Assembly: GCA_018136815.1 (NCBI GenBank)
Contig: CM030935.1
Coordinates: 3,732,299 to 3,796,298, forward strand
From: Isochrysis galbana
Lineage: Eukaryota > Haptophyta > Isochrysidales > Isochrysidaceae
Length of the DNA: 64,000 nucleotides
Reading direction: 5' to 3'
In this document: piece after piece, positions 21,440 through 32,459 of the stretch
Numbering within the stretch: the first letter of the stretch is position 1
Layout: the number at the start of each line of letters is the position of its first letter
Program-made: the position numbers and the translations under genes
Notes under the pieces: generated by a model
Seen by the model: only the letters and a program-made list of their open reading frames with translations
Database searches by the model: none
Told to the model about the DNA's origin: nothing

Positions 21440-22100
21440 GAACTGGGCCCCTCTCTGCATTCCCTCCCTCCCCTTCTGCAGTTCCCCCTCCCTTCTGCAG
21501 TTTCCCCTCCCTTCTGCAGTTCCCCCTCCCCTCTGCAGTTTCCTCCCCCCCTTCTGCAATTCTCTTCCCTCCCCTCCCTCCGTTCCCCGTTCCCTGATTT
21601 TCCCGGGCCAGGCCGGGAAAAATACGTGAATGTGAGGGAGGATTGGGTCAGTGTGGTGATTCACCCCCTCGGCAGTCCCCCCCTCCCTTCCGCAGCTCTC
21701 CTCCCTCCCCTCCCTCCGTTCCCTGATTTTCCCGGGCCAGGCCGGGAAAAATACGTGAATGTGAGGGAGGATTGGGTCAGTGTGGTGATTCACCCCCTCG
21801 GCAGTCCCCCCCCTTCCGCAGCTCTCCTCCCTCCCCTCCCTCCGTTCCCTGATTTTCCCGGGCCAGGCCGGGAAAAATACGTCAATGTGAGGGAGAATTG
21901 GGTCAGTGTTGGGATCTCACCCCCTCGGCAGTTTCTTCCCCCCCTCCTCTGCTCCCCTTCCCCCCTTCCTCTCCTCCCCTTCCCCCCCCTCCGCTCCTCC
22001 CCTTCCCCTCCGCTGTTCCCCCCCCCTCCGCGCGCCGAGACGGCGGCCCTTCCCCCCCCTCCGCAGATTTCCTTCCCCCCCTCCGCCGTTCCCTCAGCAG
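21440..22100 (+). repeat. Nested minisatellite: CTCCCTTCTGCAGTTCCC units and three ~130-bp units
   Basis: Short CCCTCCCTTCTGCAGTTT units at 21,460-21,560 are followed by three tandem ~130-bp units (starting near 21,580, 21,710 and 21,838). Each of these contains the hairpin TTTTCCCGGGCCAGGCCGGGAAAA and AATACGTGAATGTGAGGGAG. The array then degenerates to C-rich sequence up to 22,100. The ORFs across it are by-products of the repeat. Confidence 0.9.
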
Positions 22101-22319
22101 GCACCAAGCACAACTAAGAACTAAGTTCGCACCCAGGACAATCCCGACACGAGGACGAGGAGACGAGGAGGGATCCAAACAAAACGACACAAGTATACGA
22201 GCACGGCGCACACAATACACAATACCTCGATAGGTAGGGCAACGACATCTATAGCGCATAACGAAAGGCCTTCCTCGAACTCGTACTCCGAGCGAGACTC
22301 CGAGCCGCCGACCCGGGCC

Positions 22320-22510
22320 TATGGTAGAGCACTTGGCACTTGGGCACTTGGGTCGCACCCCCAAAACCAAAGTAAAAGGAACGAGGGGGGGGAGGTGAGG
22401 GGGCGAAGGAAAGGGAAGTTAGGGCGATAACGAACGGGAGGTAGATAGAGGATACCAGATACCAGTCTAGCAATAAGTGTTAGCCCTGAATCTTCAGTTT
22501 TTTTTCGCTC
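22320..22510 (+). mobile_element. LINE 3' end fragment
   Basis: Contains the tail landmarks of the 36-kb element in order: AACCAAAGTAAAAGGAACGAGG near 22,360 and GTGTTAGCCCTGAATCTTCAG followed by a T-run at 22,477-22,505. No coding part is attached, so this is a strongly 5'-truncated insertion. Confidence 0.65.
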
Positions 22511-22564
22511 CTCGTTACTTGCCTCTTGCCTCTTGCCTCTCGCCAGCCGCGACCGTAACCGTAA

Positions 22565-22700
22565 CGTCGGAACTAACGGTAAGTTTCGCGGAGTTTCGCA
22601 TATGGGCAATTTTGGGGCCCAAATTTCGCGAAAGTTTCAGGGCCAAAAAAGTGACCCAAGTTTCGCGATGAGTTTCGCGAAACTCTTAAGTCGCGTTCCG
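22565..22700 (+). repeat. GTTTCGCG-rich repeat patch
   Basis: AGTTTCGCG or its reverse complement occurs at least seven times, including TTTCGCGAAA palindromes. No family is recognised. Confidence 0.6.
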
Positions 22701-22728
22701 TCAAAAGAGGGCCAGGTCATTTGTTCTA

Positions 22729-22731
<3 letters not shown>

Positions 22732-22779
<48 letters not shown>
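22732..22779 (+). repeat. (CA)n microsatellite
   Basis: About 23 uninterrupted CA dinucleotides. Confidence 0.97.
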
Positions 22780-22780
<1 letters not shown>

Positions 22781-23158
22781 ACATTGGGCGCAGTTTCCCT
22801 CCCCCCCCGGCTCAATTGTCAGGTTATTTGTTTTCTTTTTGGTATATTATACCCCCAGCTACGCGTGCTGAGTTTTCATCTTCTTCGTGATGCGAGATCC
22901 GTGCTGAGTTTTCTTTTTGATATCGCTTGGCTGATCTTGGGAGATCCGTGATGCGAGGACGGCCTGCGTGTAGAGTTTGCCAGCTGCTCGGCGTGTTGCC
23001 ATGTCACGGGTAAAAAACTTTTCGCACACACCGTAAATTTTTTTCTCCAATGGATAAGAAGAAATGTATCCCTACGCCTTTCGAGGGTCCAACCCTAACC
23101 CGATAAATGCCTCGGTCATCCAAGAGTTCAGGAGACGGAAATTAATCAGATTGGCTGA

Positions 23159-23329
23159 ACGTTCGCGACGCCGCCCTCCGGCCACTCCGAGTACGGCGCG
23201 CCCACAACCGTGATGGGCAACGCGCCGCTGGGCGCCGACTACCTGCTGCACGCCAAGGCGGCGGTGCTCGGCTGGCGCAACGTCGCGCGCGTGGCCTACG
23301 TGCAGCTGACGGACGCATGCGCGCCTTAG
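23159..23329 (+). pseudogene. Gametolysin-like (peptidase M11) fragment
   Basis: An open frame of about 56 codons reads PPSGHSEYGAPTTVMGNAP, then LHAKAAVLGWRNVARV, and stops at 23,327. SEYG-x2-T-x-MG followed by an LGW motif is the region just after the zinc site in gametolysin-type metallopeptidases. The HExxH zinc motif and flanking domains are not found upstream, and the frame runs straight into a tandem repeat array. It is either a captured exon or a gene remnant. Confidence 0.5.
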
Positions 23330-23890
23330 GGTACGCACATGGGGAAAAATTGGCATGCGCACGCACGGCGCCCCCGCGGGGGGGGGGGGCGATGCACATC
23401 GCGCCGTGCCCACGAACGGCGTGCACAATGATTGCAAGTCATCACACGTGCTGCGCAACGAAACATCTCTTATATGGCTACTTACGTGAGTGTGGGCCTT
23501 ATGGGTACGCACAGGGGAAAAATTGTCACGGCGCCCCCGCGGGGGGGGGGGGGGGGCGATGCACGGCGCACGGCGTGCACAATGATTGCAAGTCATCACA
23601 CGTGCTGCGTAACGAAACATCTCTTATATGGCTACTTTACGTGAATGTGGGCCTTAGGGGAAAAAGTTGACATGCGCACGCACGGCGCCCCGCAGGGGGC
23701 CGATGCACATCGCGAATCACAATCGAAAAGCGCCGACACGGCGCCCTCCGGGGGGGGACACGCGTCGCGGGAAGCAGGGAATGTTACGCTAGTCTACATT
23801 TAATTTTAAAATAACAACTGTGGACATTCGATCGCTCAATTCGACTCATGTCCCACAATTGACGGAACGACACCTTTACCCGGCCCTAGG
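23325..23890 (+). repeat. ~172-bp tandem repeat array with conserved AT-rich flank
   Basis: About 2.2 units, each with TACGCACAGGGGAAAAATTG, a CACGGCGCCCCCGCGGGGG core with a G-run, the palindromic stretch GATTGCAAGTCATCACACG, and GAAACATCTCTTATATGGC. The array is followed by a unique-looking segment (TTTAATTTTAAAATA, GATCGCTCAATTCGACT, CACAATTGACGGAACGACACC). The same segment follows the array at 40.4 kb. That shared flank indicates a mobile or duplicated unit. Confidence 0.85.
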
Positions 23891-23924
23891 CTCGTGCCAC
23901 CCTCACAGCTTACGGGGGGGAATA

Positions 23925-24045
23925 GCGCCTGGGGGCTCGAGGACAGCCCCCCGATAGCTATCGGCGCCCGTCGTCCCGTCGTTTTCCCCCAATAGCTATT
24001 GGCGCCCGTCGTTTCCCCCTTTCGCCCCCGAAAGCTATTGGGGAG
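23925..24045. repeat. Second array of AGCTAT palindromes
   Basis: Four units of CCGATAGCTATCGG / CCAATAGCTATTGG with C-rich spacers. Covarying bases (GAT/ATC against AAT/ATT) keep each unit self-complementary. Confidence 0.75.
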
Positions 24046-24061
24046 TCAGTACGAGAGCAGG

Positions 24062-24105
24062 TCCAAGCGGGCCTGGGAGTGCGGCTCGCGACCCGCGCCC
24101 ACTAG
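24062..24105 (+). repeat. ~40-bp repeat also at 59.8 kb
   Basis: AAGCGGGCCTGGGAGTGCGG and the following CTCGCGACCCGCGCCCACT reappear almost unchanged at 59,823-59,863. Both are followed by a CAGAGGGCA/CAGAAGGCA stretch about 45 bases on. Confidence 0.8.
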
Positions 24106-24299
24106 GGGTCTGGGCTGAAATGATGAGTGCCTTGCCCCTGCCAGAGGGCACGGGCTGGGGTTGAATGTATGGGCCCACCCCGGGGGGTGTCCGCGATGGA
24201 GAGAGGAGGGCACGAGGCCCCCATTGACCCCCACTCATAAAAGTAGGTTGATTCACAATGACTCAATTGTAGAAGGCGCATACATACGTTTGTCTGCAC

Positions 24300-24400
24300 A
24301 GGAACACCCAACGACATGTCAGCCCCAGCCCGCCTCTTGCACTAGGCCCGACGTAGTGCACGCCCCCCCCCCCCCCGATACCAAAGACAAAGGAATGAAG
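24300..24400 (+). mobile_element. LINE 3' untranslated fragment
   Basis: CAGCCCCAGCCCGCCTCTTG, a C-run, then ATACCAAAGACAAAGGAATG matches the order in the 36-kb element at 39,500-39,590. Confidence 0.5.
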
Positions 24401-24409
24401 GGGTTAGTG

Positions 24410-25800
24410 TGAAGGGAGTGAGTGTTCTGGGGTATAGGCGATGGCGTGAGTCGGTACCGTGAGTACGTGGACCTTTACAGCTAGCGGTAGTAGCCCGAAT
24501 CCGAGATCCGAATCCTCACAGATTTTTTACCTATAACCTAGATGTGAAAAACAGCGGGACGCGTCACGAAGGCAGCCGCCGAGGATGCAGGGGAAAGGAT
24601 GGCGAAGAAGGTGAAGCGTTGCACTGATGTTCGAAGTTTGAAGTTTATTTTGAATTTTTAACTGTAGGCAGCATATCTGTTAAAATATAAAATAACGTAA
24701 TTATAATTCAAACCATATTTTATATTTTCGTCGCACATGCATGTGAAAGTCAAGGTTTTACTACAATACACTAAGTTTAACATAAAATCTTAATTGAATT
24801 TCTGAAAAGAAAGTCTTATGATCCTCTTTCGACGGAACGCAACCTCCTTGACACACGTCGGATGCTGGGGCTGGCGGTGTGGCTTGCCAAGCGCTTGCGT
24901 CCCGTCTAGCTTCACATGGAGAGACAGGACGCTACGATGCTTCTCGCCTCGTCCGATTTTGGTGTTGACGACTCATTCATGTGGTTGCGCCTAACTAACT
25001 GAGAAGCAACGCAAGCACGTCGCCACGCGGCGCATCGTTCGCGTTCCCGTTAACCCGCCCACGTGTCATGTGTCATGTGTCATGGCGTGCATTCCTCATT
25101 CCTCCGTCCCATCCTTTGTCTCCCTCGCTAGACGCTTCTTGTTAGCTAAAGCCGCCCAGGGTCCGCCTACGTCGTTCCTCTTCCAGCTGCCAAGAGAGCG
25201 TCCACCCACCTCGGTCTCCATGTCTCGCGTTGGGTCGCTGTTGCTGTTGTAGCCCTAGCCGAGGCAAGAGCAGGAGTGCAAGCGTGCAAGCTCCACCTGG
25301 CTTCGCATACTTGGGGCATTCCATCCAATCAGGCGCCTCCTTGGCGGCCGAAGCTATCAAGGTCCCTCGCATTCGAGGCGATTGGCTTGGTGGCTGGGCG
25401 CCCGGTACGCCGACGCAGGCTAAGCACTACGATGCACATTGACCCGGCCGTTGGCCGTCGGGCCGTCGGATGCTGCCTACATACAGCCACCTCGGCTGGC
25501 TCCTCGAGCATCACTACGAGGTGGCAGATGCGTAGCGCTCCCCGTCTCTCCTTGTGGTCCTCTTCTCTCTCTCTCTCTCCCGCCCCTTGGGCGAGGAGGG
25601 GGTGTGGATGGCATCTCAACTCACCCGAACACAAGAATATCCTTTCCTGGGTGGGAAGGAGTATGAATGGTGTGAAATCCCTCCCCAATCGTTCGTTCAC
25701 GTGTGAATTGCATGGTAGTATATTTGCACATCGTTGACGCGCGGCCCGGGAGAGAGCGAGCGAGAGAAGGAGTGCCGCAAGGGAAGAAGGGGAGGCGACG
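24410..25800. other. Gap with an AT-rich island at 24.60-24.83 kb
   Basis: The island is far richer in A/T than its surroundings. No ORF or RNA gene is recognised. The part from 25,050 to 25,800 is probably upstream sequence of the gene starting at 25,809, with a short CT run at 25,562-25,580. Confidence 0.4.
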
Positions 25801-25808
25801 AGAGGCGG

Positions 25809-28800
25809 ATGGAGGAGCCCTCCACTCTCGCGCAGCTCGCCAGGTGGGCGGCCGCGCGTTACGGCGACGGCTGTTTCCTGCAGCTCTGGTCGGAGACGCG
25901 TGGCGTCACTCGCTCGCTCTCCTTCCGCCAGTTCCACCTTCTAGAGAGCTCTGCACGGCAGAGGCTGGGCATGATGCTGATCGAGAGAGGGCTGCCGCTC
26001 GCCACCGGCCGTGTCGCTCTGCTGTCGCACGCCTGCGCCGACTCGCTCGCGCTCTCACTGGCCGTGACCGCGCTTGGCCGGACGCTCGTCTGCCTCAATT
26101 GGCGCCAACCACCGCCAGTCCTCGCCCAGCTGTTGCGAGGCCTCCACTGCGATGTGCTCCTTGCCGGCCGCTCCTTTGTGGGTCTTGCGCGGGAGATTGC
26201 TTTCGCCAGATCAAGTGAGGGGATGGGGCAGGCTGCGCTGGTGATCCTCATCGACGGCGCTGAAGATGAGTCTGGTCTCTCACTCAATGAGGAAATCGCC
26301 CTCAACCTCCCGGCTGTGCACACAGATCCTACGGACGGCTCCAGCATTACGGTCGGCCTTCCACAAGTCGATGCTGACGTGTCGCCCTCCGACACTGCGG
26401 TTATCATGTTTACTTCCGGGACGTCGTCCTTGCCAAAGGCCGTCCCGCTCACTCATGGCGGGTTGCTTTGGTCGTGCGCCGCGAAGGCACAAGCGGAGCG
26501 AGAGCACCTTGGTCTAGACTTCATGTCTCCTGCAAGCTGGGGTGGGCAAGGGCACGCCCAGCAGCTCTTGCATCGTGGAACGCTTGCCTTCCTCCCGACA
26601 TTCCACGTCATCGGATTCACGAACAACTTTTTGTACAATCTCTTGGTGCGCGTGTAACCTGCCTTTCACAACGTTTCCGCGGCATGCTTGTCGTGAGCTT
26701 TGAGTCCCTATCCCGGCGGTACTCCGCTTTGCTCAATCTGAAACGAAAAGATTTTGCTGTCCGGATCAGACCCCTAGCTCACTTCACGACACGCCCGCCG
26801 CAGGTTGGCGCTAGAGCGTGCATTCATGCCGATGCTCCTACAAGGCCGCTGAGCACTCGGTTGCTGATGCGCGCGTGCGCCGAGCTCGAGCCATCCGTGC
26901 TAGATGCGGTGCCTGTGCTCCTCGAGGGAGCCATACCGTTGAGTGAAGACGATGCAGCAGCTCTCAGGCGATGTGACGCAGTCCTCTATGGTGTGGGCTC
27001 GCCTGAAATGCTTGCCAACCAAGCGGCTGGACGACGGGCGAAGTGTAGTAGTTTTGCCACGACCCCGCTCTGATAGCAGCCGGATTCGGCTGTGGCAAGG
27101 CGTCTTGATGCCTCGTCCCGGCTACCCCCACCCCTTGCTGTATGGACTGCGTGCTTTGACAGCGTCGTGAATGTACTCGCCCTCCCTGCGTGTCAGGTGG
27201 CGCTCCCATGGCGGAGTCGAGTGTCTCCTCCTTGCAAGCGCTCGGTGTGTGGCCCGTGTCGCAATATGGCCAGACCGAGCTGGGCGGGATGGCGATGATT
27301 GGTAGCCCCCAGGGTCCGACCGGTGCCATGCGCCCGGTGCCTGGGATTCATGCGCGCCTCGAATACGATGAAAGAGCGGCAGGAGGGGTATGGGATGAAA
27401 TGCGCTCTGAGGAGCGGCGGAATGAGCCGGGCATGAGCGTGGCTTCCGGCGAGCTCGTCCTGTGCGGCGTACGATCGTTGACAGCGGGCTATCTGCGGCT
27501 CGACGTGTCTGCCGGTGTCGGCCCTATGACGGAGGGCATTGCTGGCATCACGCAGAGGTCGGACGCATGTTGTATTGCAGGTGGCGGCGTGAGTAAGGGC
27601 TTTGATGCGAGTCTCGAGGCGTTGGATACGGCAGGGGCTCGCGAATGGGCAACGGGCGACATCTTCCAGCTTGTAGGAGATGGGGCTACCGGATACAAGG
27701 CCACCAACGGGTCGAGCAGTGGGTGGTTTCGTCATGTGTGTAGACAGGACGAAATCCTCGTGCTTTCCTCTGGTGAGCTCGCAGACCCAACGGCATTCGA
27801 GCGGGCACTGTTAGAGGGGATTGCGCGCCGTCAGGCCACTGCTCTAGAATCTGGAGGCAGTAATGCCGCCTCCTGCCATGCATGGACTGTGGGCGGCTGC
27901 ATTGTTTTCGGGTCGTCCCGAGCTTGTCCTGCCGCCATAGTCGAAATTTCGCCACCAAAGCTTACTGCCACATTCGCCGACGACGATGAGCTCGTGCGCG
28001 GTGCAAAAGCTAATATCGATATCACCACTGCGTGGCTGGATGATGCGTGGGCCGCAGCTTATGAAGCTCTCGACGACGCCAATCAGACAGTGCCCTCCTA
28101 TGCGACTGTACCGCCCTCGCTGCTAAAGTTTCATGTGGTCGGGCAGCCATGCCCTCTGGGCGAGAAATCGGCGCTCAGGAGGACGGCGAAGGTACGACCC
28201 CGTGGTATTTATCCTGTGCATCGTCCGTATAGTAGCGCCGGCACATCGCCCATGCTATTGACACGCTTCACGTGCGGGCCCAAAAACCGCAGGGTGGCAT
28301 TGTTCGTCGCGATGTCGAGCGACGCTTCGGAAGCTGGCTCGATCAGACCCTTGCGGCGGCGGCCAACATGCGCGCTCGCATTGGCCAAGGCGACGATTCG
28401 AATGCCACGGGCACCCGCCGCTCGATCCTCGGTGGTGTCGAGAGTGTATGCCCCAGCAGTGCAGCGCAAGGCGCGTCGGGTGCGGCTGAAGCGCTCGATT
28501 CTCTAGGGCTCACTGCATTGGCCTTTAGACGCAACAGCAGTAGCCGTATGGCCTCAGCTCATTCGAGGGCTGGCGAGTTTCCCTTGTCCTTGGATCCTTT
28601 CGACGCTTTACTGCAGCACGTGAAGGTGGCGTTCTGCTGAGCTGGCCGACAAACTCTGTTGGCCTCCCGCCGCATGGCTCCTGTGCCATGCCATGCCGAT
28701 CACTTGTCCAACTTGGATGTTCACATACACTCAGCCGATTTTGTACACAATCACCTGACTCACCACCCGTGCTCACAGGTGGCCCTGCTGTTGCCCGTGC

Positions 28801-30760
28801 TCCTCCGCCACTTGCAGCGGTTCACCGTGCATACGTGCCACGAGTTTGACTCCATGCTTGTATCCTCTGCTTTAATTTGTACGCTCAACAACATCTTGCA
28901 AACAGGCGCTGTCGAGGGACTTGCTTTCTTGTCGGGTGCCGCTATCGCCCACCAACGGATGACGGGGAGGCAGGTGCACTTCACATAAGCTCACCTTACG
29001 GATGGAAGGCCTCACGCTGCGTACGCAAAAGGCCTCGTGCAGTATCTCCTTTTGGGGAAGGGGGAAGCGGGGGAGCTCCTGACTTACTACCCGCTCGCTA
29101 CTCCGGTGCGGGTGCTCCAATGTCGTTCCGCCATGATGACACTGAACGTCCCGATTTAGGTTTTGGCTCCTCTGCTGCTCCTCACGGCATTCCGGCACGT
29201 GTTTCATCCTCTGGTAGAGCTGGCCACCTTTGGATCGGTCGCAATCGGTACTGCGCACTTATGGTTCATCCTGATGCTCGGGTGCGCTGGCCACGATGCG
29301 AATCAAAGCATCTTTGCGATGTCAACATTATCATTCGAGGTCAATGCCAATTGATACGGCGAAGCGAGCCCACGGGCCGCTTATTCTCTCTTGCGGCCTC
29401 TTGCCTCTCTTGAGATGTTCGTTGAAGCCAACTTGGCCACCTGCGTGCGCCACGGCGAGAGTGGGTCATCCAAAGTTGGCGCCACCACGTGCCTATTTGC
29501 GACTCAAAAATTGCTGGTGACGCCCCCCCCCCCCCCCCCGCATTTCTCGACGCCCAGGGTGGCCCGCGGAATCATATTCGTTTTGAACTTGCTTCCCCGG
29601 CATTCTGCCCTGGGTCGTTACGCGCCTCTTGCTCTGGCCTCGGTCGTTGCTGCTCTACGCCTCATCTACTTCCGAGGCGAGGGGGCGCATATCGGCTTCC
29701 GCTCTTTCACGTACATTCGCAAGTTTATTTACTACGCATGCTTCGGGGATAGGAACTACCAACAGGCAAGCAAAGATTCCCCCTAGCACACCCAATAGTT
29801 GCCTCTCCCACACGTCTCGCCTCACACGCCTCACCCATCGCCAAAGCTGCACGGATCCCCTGAGCTGTTCACTCCCTACATATCAACGGACACATGCATC
29901 GGCGACCACAAGCCTTCGACATTGACAGCTACCAATCGGAGTCCGTCGGCAGGTAGTTCACAACTTGCCCCTCGTCCTCCTCGGATATGCTTTGCCAACG
30001 CGATGGCTCCGTGAGCACCTCTCTCAATCGCCACCGCCCAGTGCAGTCCTAATCCTCTCTGCTATCACTTTTGTCGCCGACCCATTGATCTTTGGCATCT
30101 TTCCAAAGGCTTCCACAAGACGCACTGAAGAGCCACTCCTCACCTATTTGCGCGCCGCGCTGCGAGGAGCCGCCCTTTGCTCGTTGCTGCCTAGAAGGCG
30201 CACCGTGTTCACGGAAGCTGGGAGATCGCAGCTGCTCGCGTACCTCTTCCACGACGCGCTGTTCTCGTTCGGCTTTTTCTTCATTGCGTTGGGGACTTCT
30301 GGGCACACGGAGCTACCGGGACATCCCAAAGGGTGGAAGACATTGGTGAGAACGGGATCTTCCGGATACGGGGAGGGTGGGTGCGACTTCCAGACAAGGC
30401 TACGATCGCCGCGACTTGCCCCAATCCTCACACACTCGGCTATGACGCCCGCCATTTATGTTGCAGGTGCACTCCTCGTGGGCGGTGGCGAACTCGAGCG
30501 TCATCGGGGCTCTCGGAGCATTCTTCTCCTCTATAGCAGTGCTGGCCGCCTACCTCACCTTGTGCATTTCCGTCCAAGTCGCACTCTCGCGGCCCCGTGC
30601 CGCTGTAGAGACAGTCTCGTCTGCCGCGAGATGCGCTAGTCGAGTTATCGGCGTACTTTATGCCCGTGCGCGGCTCGCCATCTTGGCATTAGCTCGGCGC
30701 TGTTGGGGCTACAACCCAAAGTACACACTCCTACCCTCGACGGAACAACAACGGGTCTAG
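25809..30760 (+). CDS. Adenylation-carrier-membrane acyltransferase fusion, ten exons
   Basis: Exons: 25,809-26,645; 26,804-26,990; 27,197-28,191; 28,293-28,625; 28,779-28,973; 29,043-29,105; 29,160-29,339; 29,415-29,765; 29,953-30,345; 30,467-30,760. They total 3,828 nt (1,275 residues) with every join in phase. One intron (29,766-29,952) begins GC. Residues 1-673 are an AMP-binding domain: MFTSGTSSLPK (~199), FHVIG (~265), YGQTE (~363), TGD (~494) and the end motif LRRTAK (673). Residues ~690-784 resemble a phosphopantetheine carrier with DSLGLTAL (~740). Residues 785-1275 are membrane segments with GLAFLSG and HLWFILML, which resemble acyltransferase-3/OpgC-type enzymes. The likely reaction is ATP-driven activation of an acid, thioester loading and transfer at a membrane; substrate unknown. 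A C-run at 29,523 codes for a proline run and may be mis-sized. Confidence 0.7.
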
Positions 30761-31099
30761 AAAGAAGATGATGGGAATTTGTGCCCAAGTGGACATGCGT
30801 GCGTCTCGAAACTCGCATGTGTCTCTATGTCAGGCGAGGGAGTAGAGTTTGAGGAATGAAGTGCAGTAATGGAGCAGGCGGGGGAACCACAAGCGAGAGC
30901 GTGAGGCGTGAGGGAACCACAACCATATTTGTGCTCAATGAGCGCACACGGGCAGGACGCGCAATGCGGGCGTATCGCAAGGGCGAGCAGGCTAGGGTGG
31001 AGCGATCTCTCGAGTGAATTCTTGTGCCTGCCTCCTCAACCGAGCCCCCGAGCGTTGGGCCCCCACAGCACCGCGACAGCGGTCGCGACGTGCGACGTC
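30761..31099. other. Gap, no gene recognised
   Basis: Probable 3' untranslated region of the preceding gene, then unassigned sequence. Confidence 0.4.
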
Positions 31100-31545
31100 A
31101 CAAATTGATACACCCAAAGGCCCGCCCCAACCCCGCCGCGCACGCTAGGCTAACAATAGTGCAAATGGGCCGACCCCCCGAAACCAAAGACAAAGGAAAC
31201 GGGGCCTCTTCTCCCTCTCTTCCCTGCGGCGGGGGGCCATGGCGCGCGCCTGCGACCCCCCTCCAGGTCCCCAGGTGGCCTGCAGGGGGCTTGGGAGCAC
31301 TGCTCAGGGGGCAGGCGCGAGGCTGGGGCATGGCCTTGGCCCCTCCTGCGTCTCCCTCGCTGGCTCACGCGCCCCTGCCGGTCGACTGGAGCTGGCTGGG
31401 GCTCCTGATCAAGGGGGCCCAGTGGGAGGAGGGGTTGGTCAGAGGGATTGGCTGGCCACGATAGGCCAGGGCGGGCGGTTCAGGCGTGCCTGTGGGGAGA
31501 GGGATGGGTCAGCAGGGTAGTGTGCTCCTGGCAAGCCGGAAGTGA
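31100..31545 (+). mobile_element. LINE tail fragment plus a repeat shared with 47.0 kb
   Basis: GGGCCGACCCCCCGAAACC then AAAGACAAAGGAAACGGGG (31,166-31,205) follows the LINE 3' tail pattern. At 31,475-31,541 a ~67-bp stretch (GTTCAGGCGTGCCTGTGGGG, AGAGGGATGGGTCAGCAGGG, AGTGTGCTCCTGGCAAGCC) is nearly identical to 46,999-47,066. Confidence 0.6.
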
Positions 31546-31679
31546 GGGAGAGGAAGGGAAATGGGCGTGGCTACAGTAGTTAACCCCACAGCCACGCGCG
31601 AGGCGAGAATAAAAATGTTTTTTATAGATAAGAGCACCCACACTTTGGAGGGTAGAGGGTAGGCCGGCGACTCGCCGGG

Positions 31680-31960
31680 AATACCGTATTCAATACGCAT
31701 ACCGGAAGGGGGGAAGGGAAATGTTGGAGGGGGAGGGGGAATACCGGAGGGGAGCGTGAATACCGGAGGGGAGGGGAGAATAGGGAAGCTGCCGGAGGGG
31801 ATGGCGAGAAGATCTGAGGGGAGGGAATGGAAATACCGGAGGATGAATAGACAAAGCTTTGACAAAGCGCAGAAGCGGACAGGGCGGAAATACCGGAGGG
31901 GGAATAGGGGATGCCGGAGGGGGAATACATACCATAGGGAATACCGGAGGAGGAGGGGAA
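31680..31960 (+). repeat. GGGAATACCGGAGGGG minisatellite
   Basis: About twelve imperfect units of GGGAATACCGGAGGGG separated by variable purine-rich spacers. Confidence 0.85.
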
Positions 31961-32299
31961 ACCAGACAAAGAAAAAATAATTGCTACCTCACCCCTCGCT
32001 GCCCTCCTCCACTACCACCCCAACTAGCTATAGCTCGAACTTTTCTCTATTTGCCCCACAAATCTCCGGTCTCCGGTGCGCAGCTCGGTCGCAGACTTGA
32101 TGTACCTGCGTCCTCAGTGCCGTCACGTTTTGTTTTTCGGTCCTTCTTACTTCCTCCTCCCTTCTCTCTCCCTTCCATCCACTAAGTCCCATCTCAATTT
32201 CCACGTTGTGTGCCTCTCTCATGTGATTGTATGGTCTTTTGTTGTACGTCCACATACTTCCCCCCTAAGAAGGGAGGCGGTGACGAGGAGGGAATAGCG

Positions 32300-32435
32300 T
32301 CCACCCGCTGCCCATCCACGCGCGCGAGGCCGGCACCTACTCCACCACATCCTCGCCCACTACGACGGCCTCTGCGACGACGGCGTCCTCTTCCTCAAGG
32401 ACTACTCCTGCCGCCAGAGGGCCAGCGCGCCCGCC
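32300..32435 (+). pseudogene. DUF3431-like fragment with a frameshift
   Basis: The plus strand reads PIHAREAGTY up to 32,340, then, after a one-base frame change, LHHILAHYDGLCDDGVLFL. This matches the core of DUF3431 proteins (a reE..tYL..Ii.hYd.Lpd..vFl pattern), a putative glycosyltransferase-like family. A single missing base at about 32,340 explains the break. It continues into a C-run at 32,466. This is either a decayed gene or a consensus base error in an exon. Confidence 0.45.
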
Positions 32436-32459
32436 ATGCTCGCCTATGCCTTAACCCTG

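Noticed and set aside
21428..22117. 229-codon plus-strand ORF
   Set aside because: By-product of the 130-bp minisatellite and C-rich flank.
29523..29557. Possible intron across the C-run in the fusion gene (CTG|GTGACG to CCCAG|GG)
   Set aside because: Using it shifts the frame into a sequence without hydrophobic patterning, whereas reading through keeps the membrane segments.
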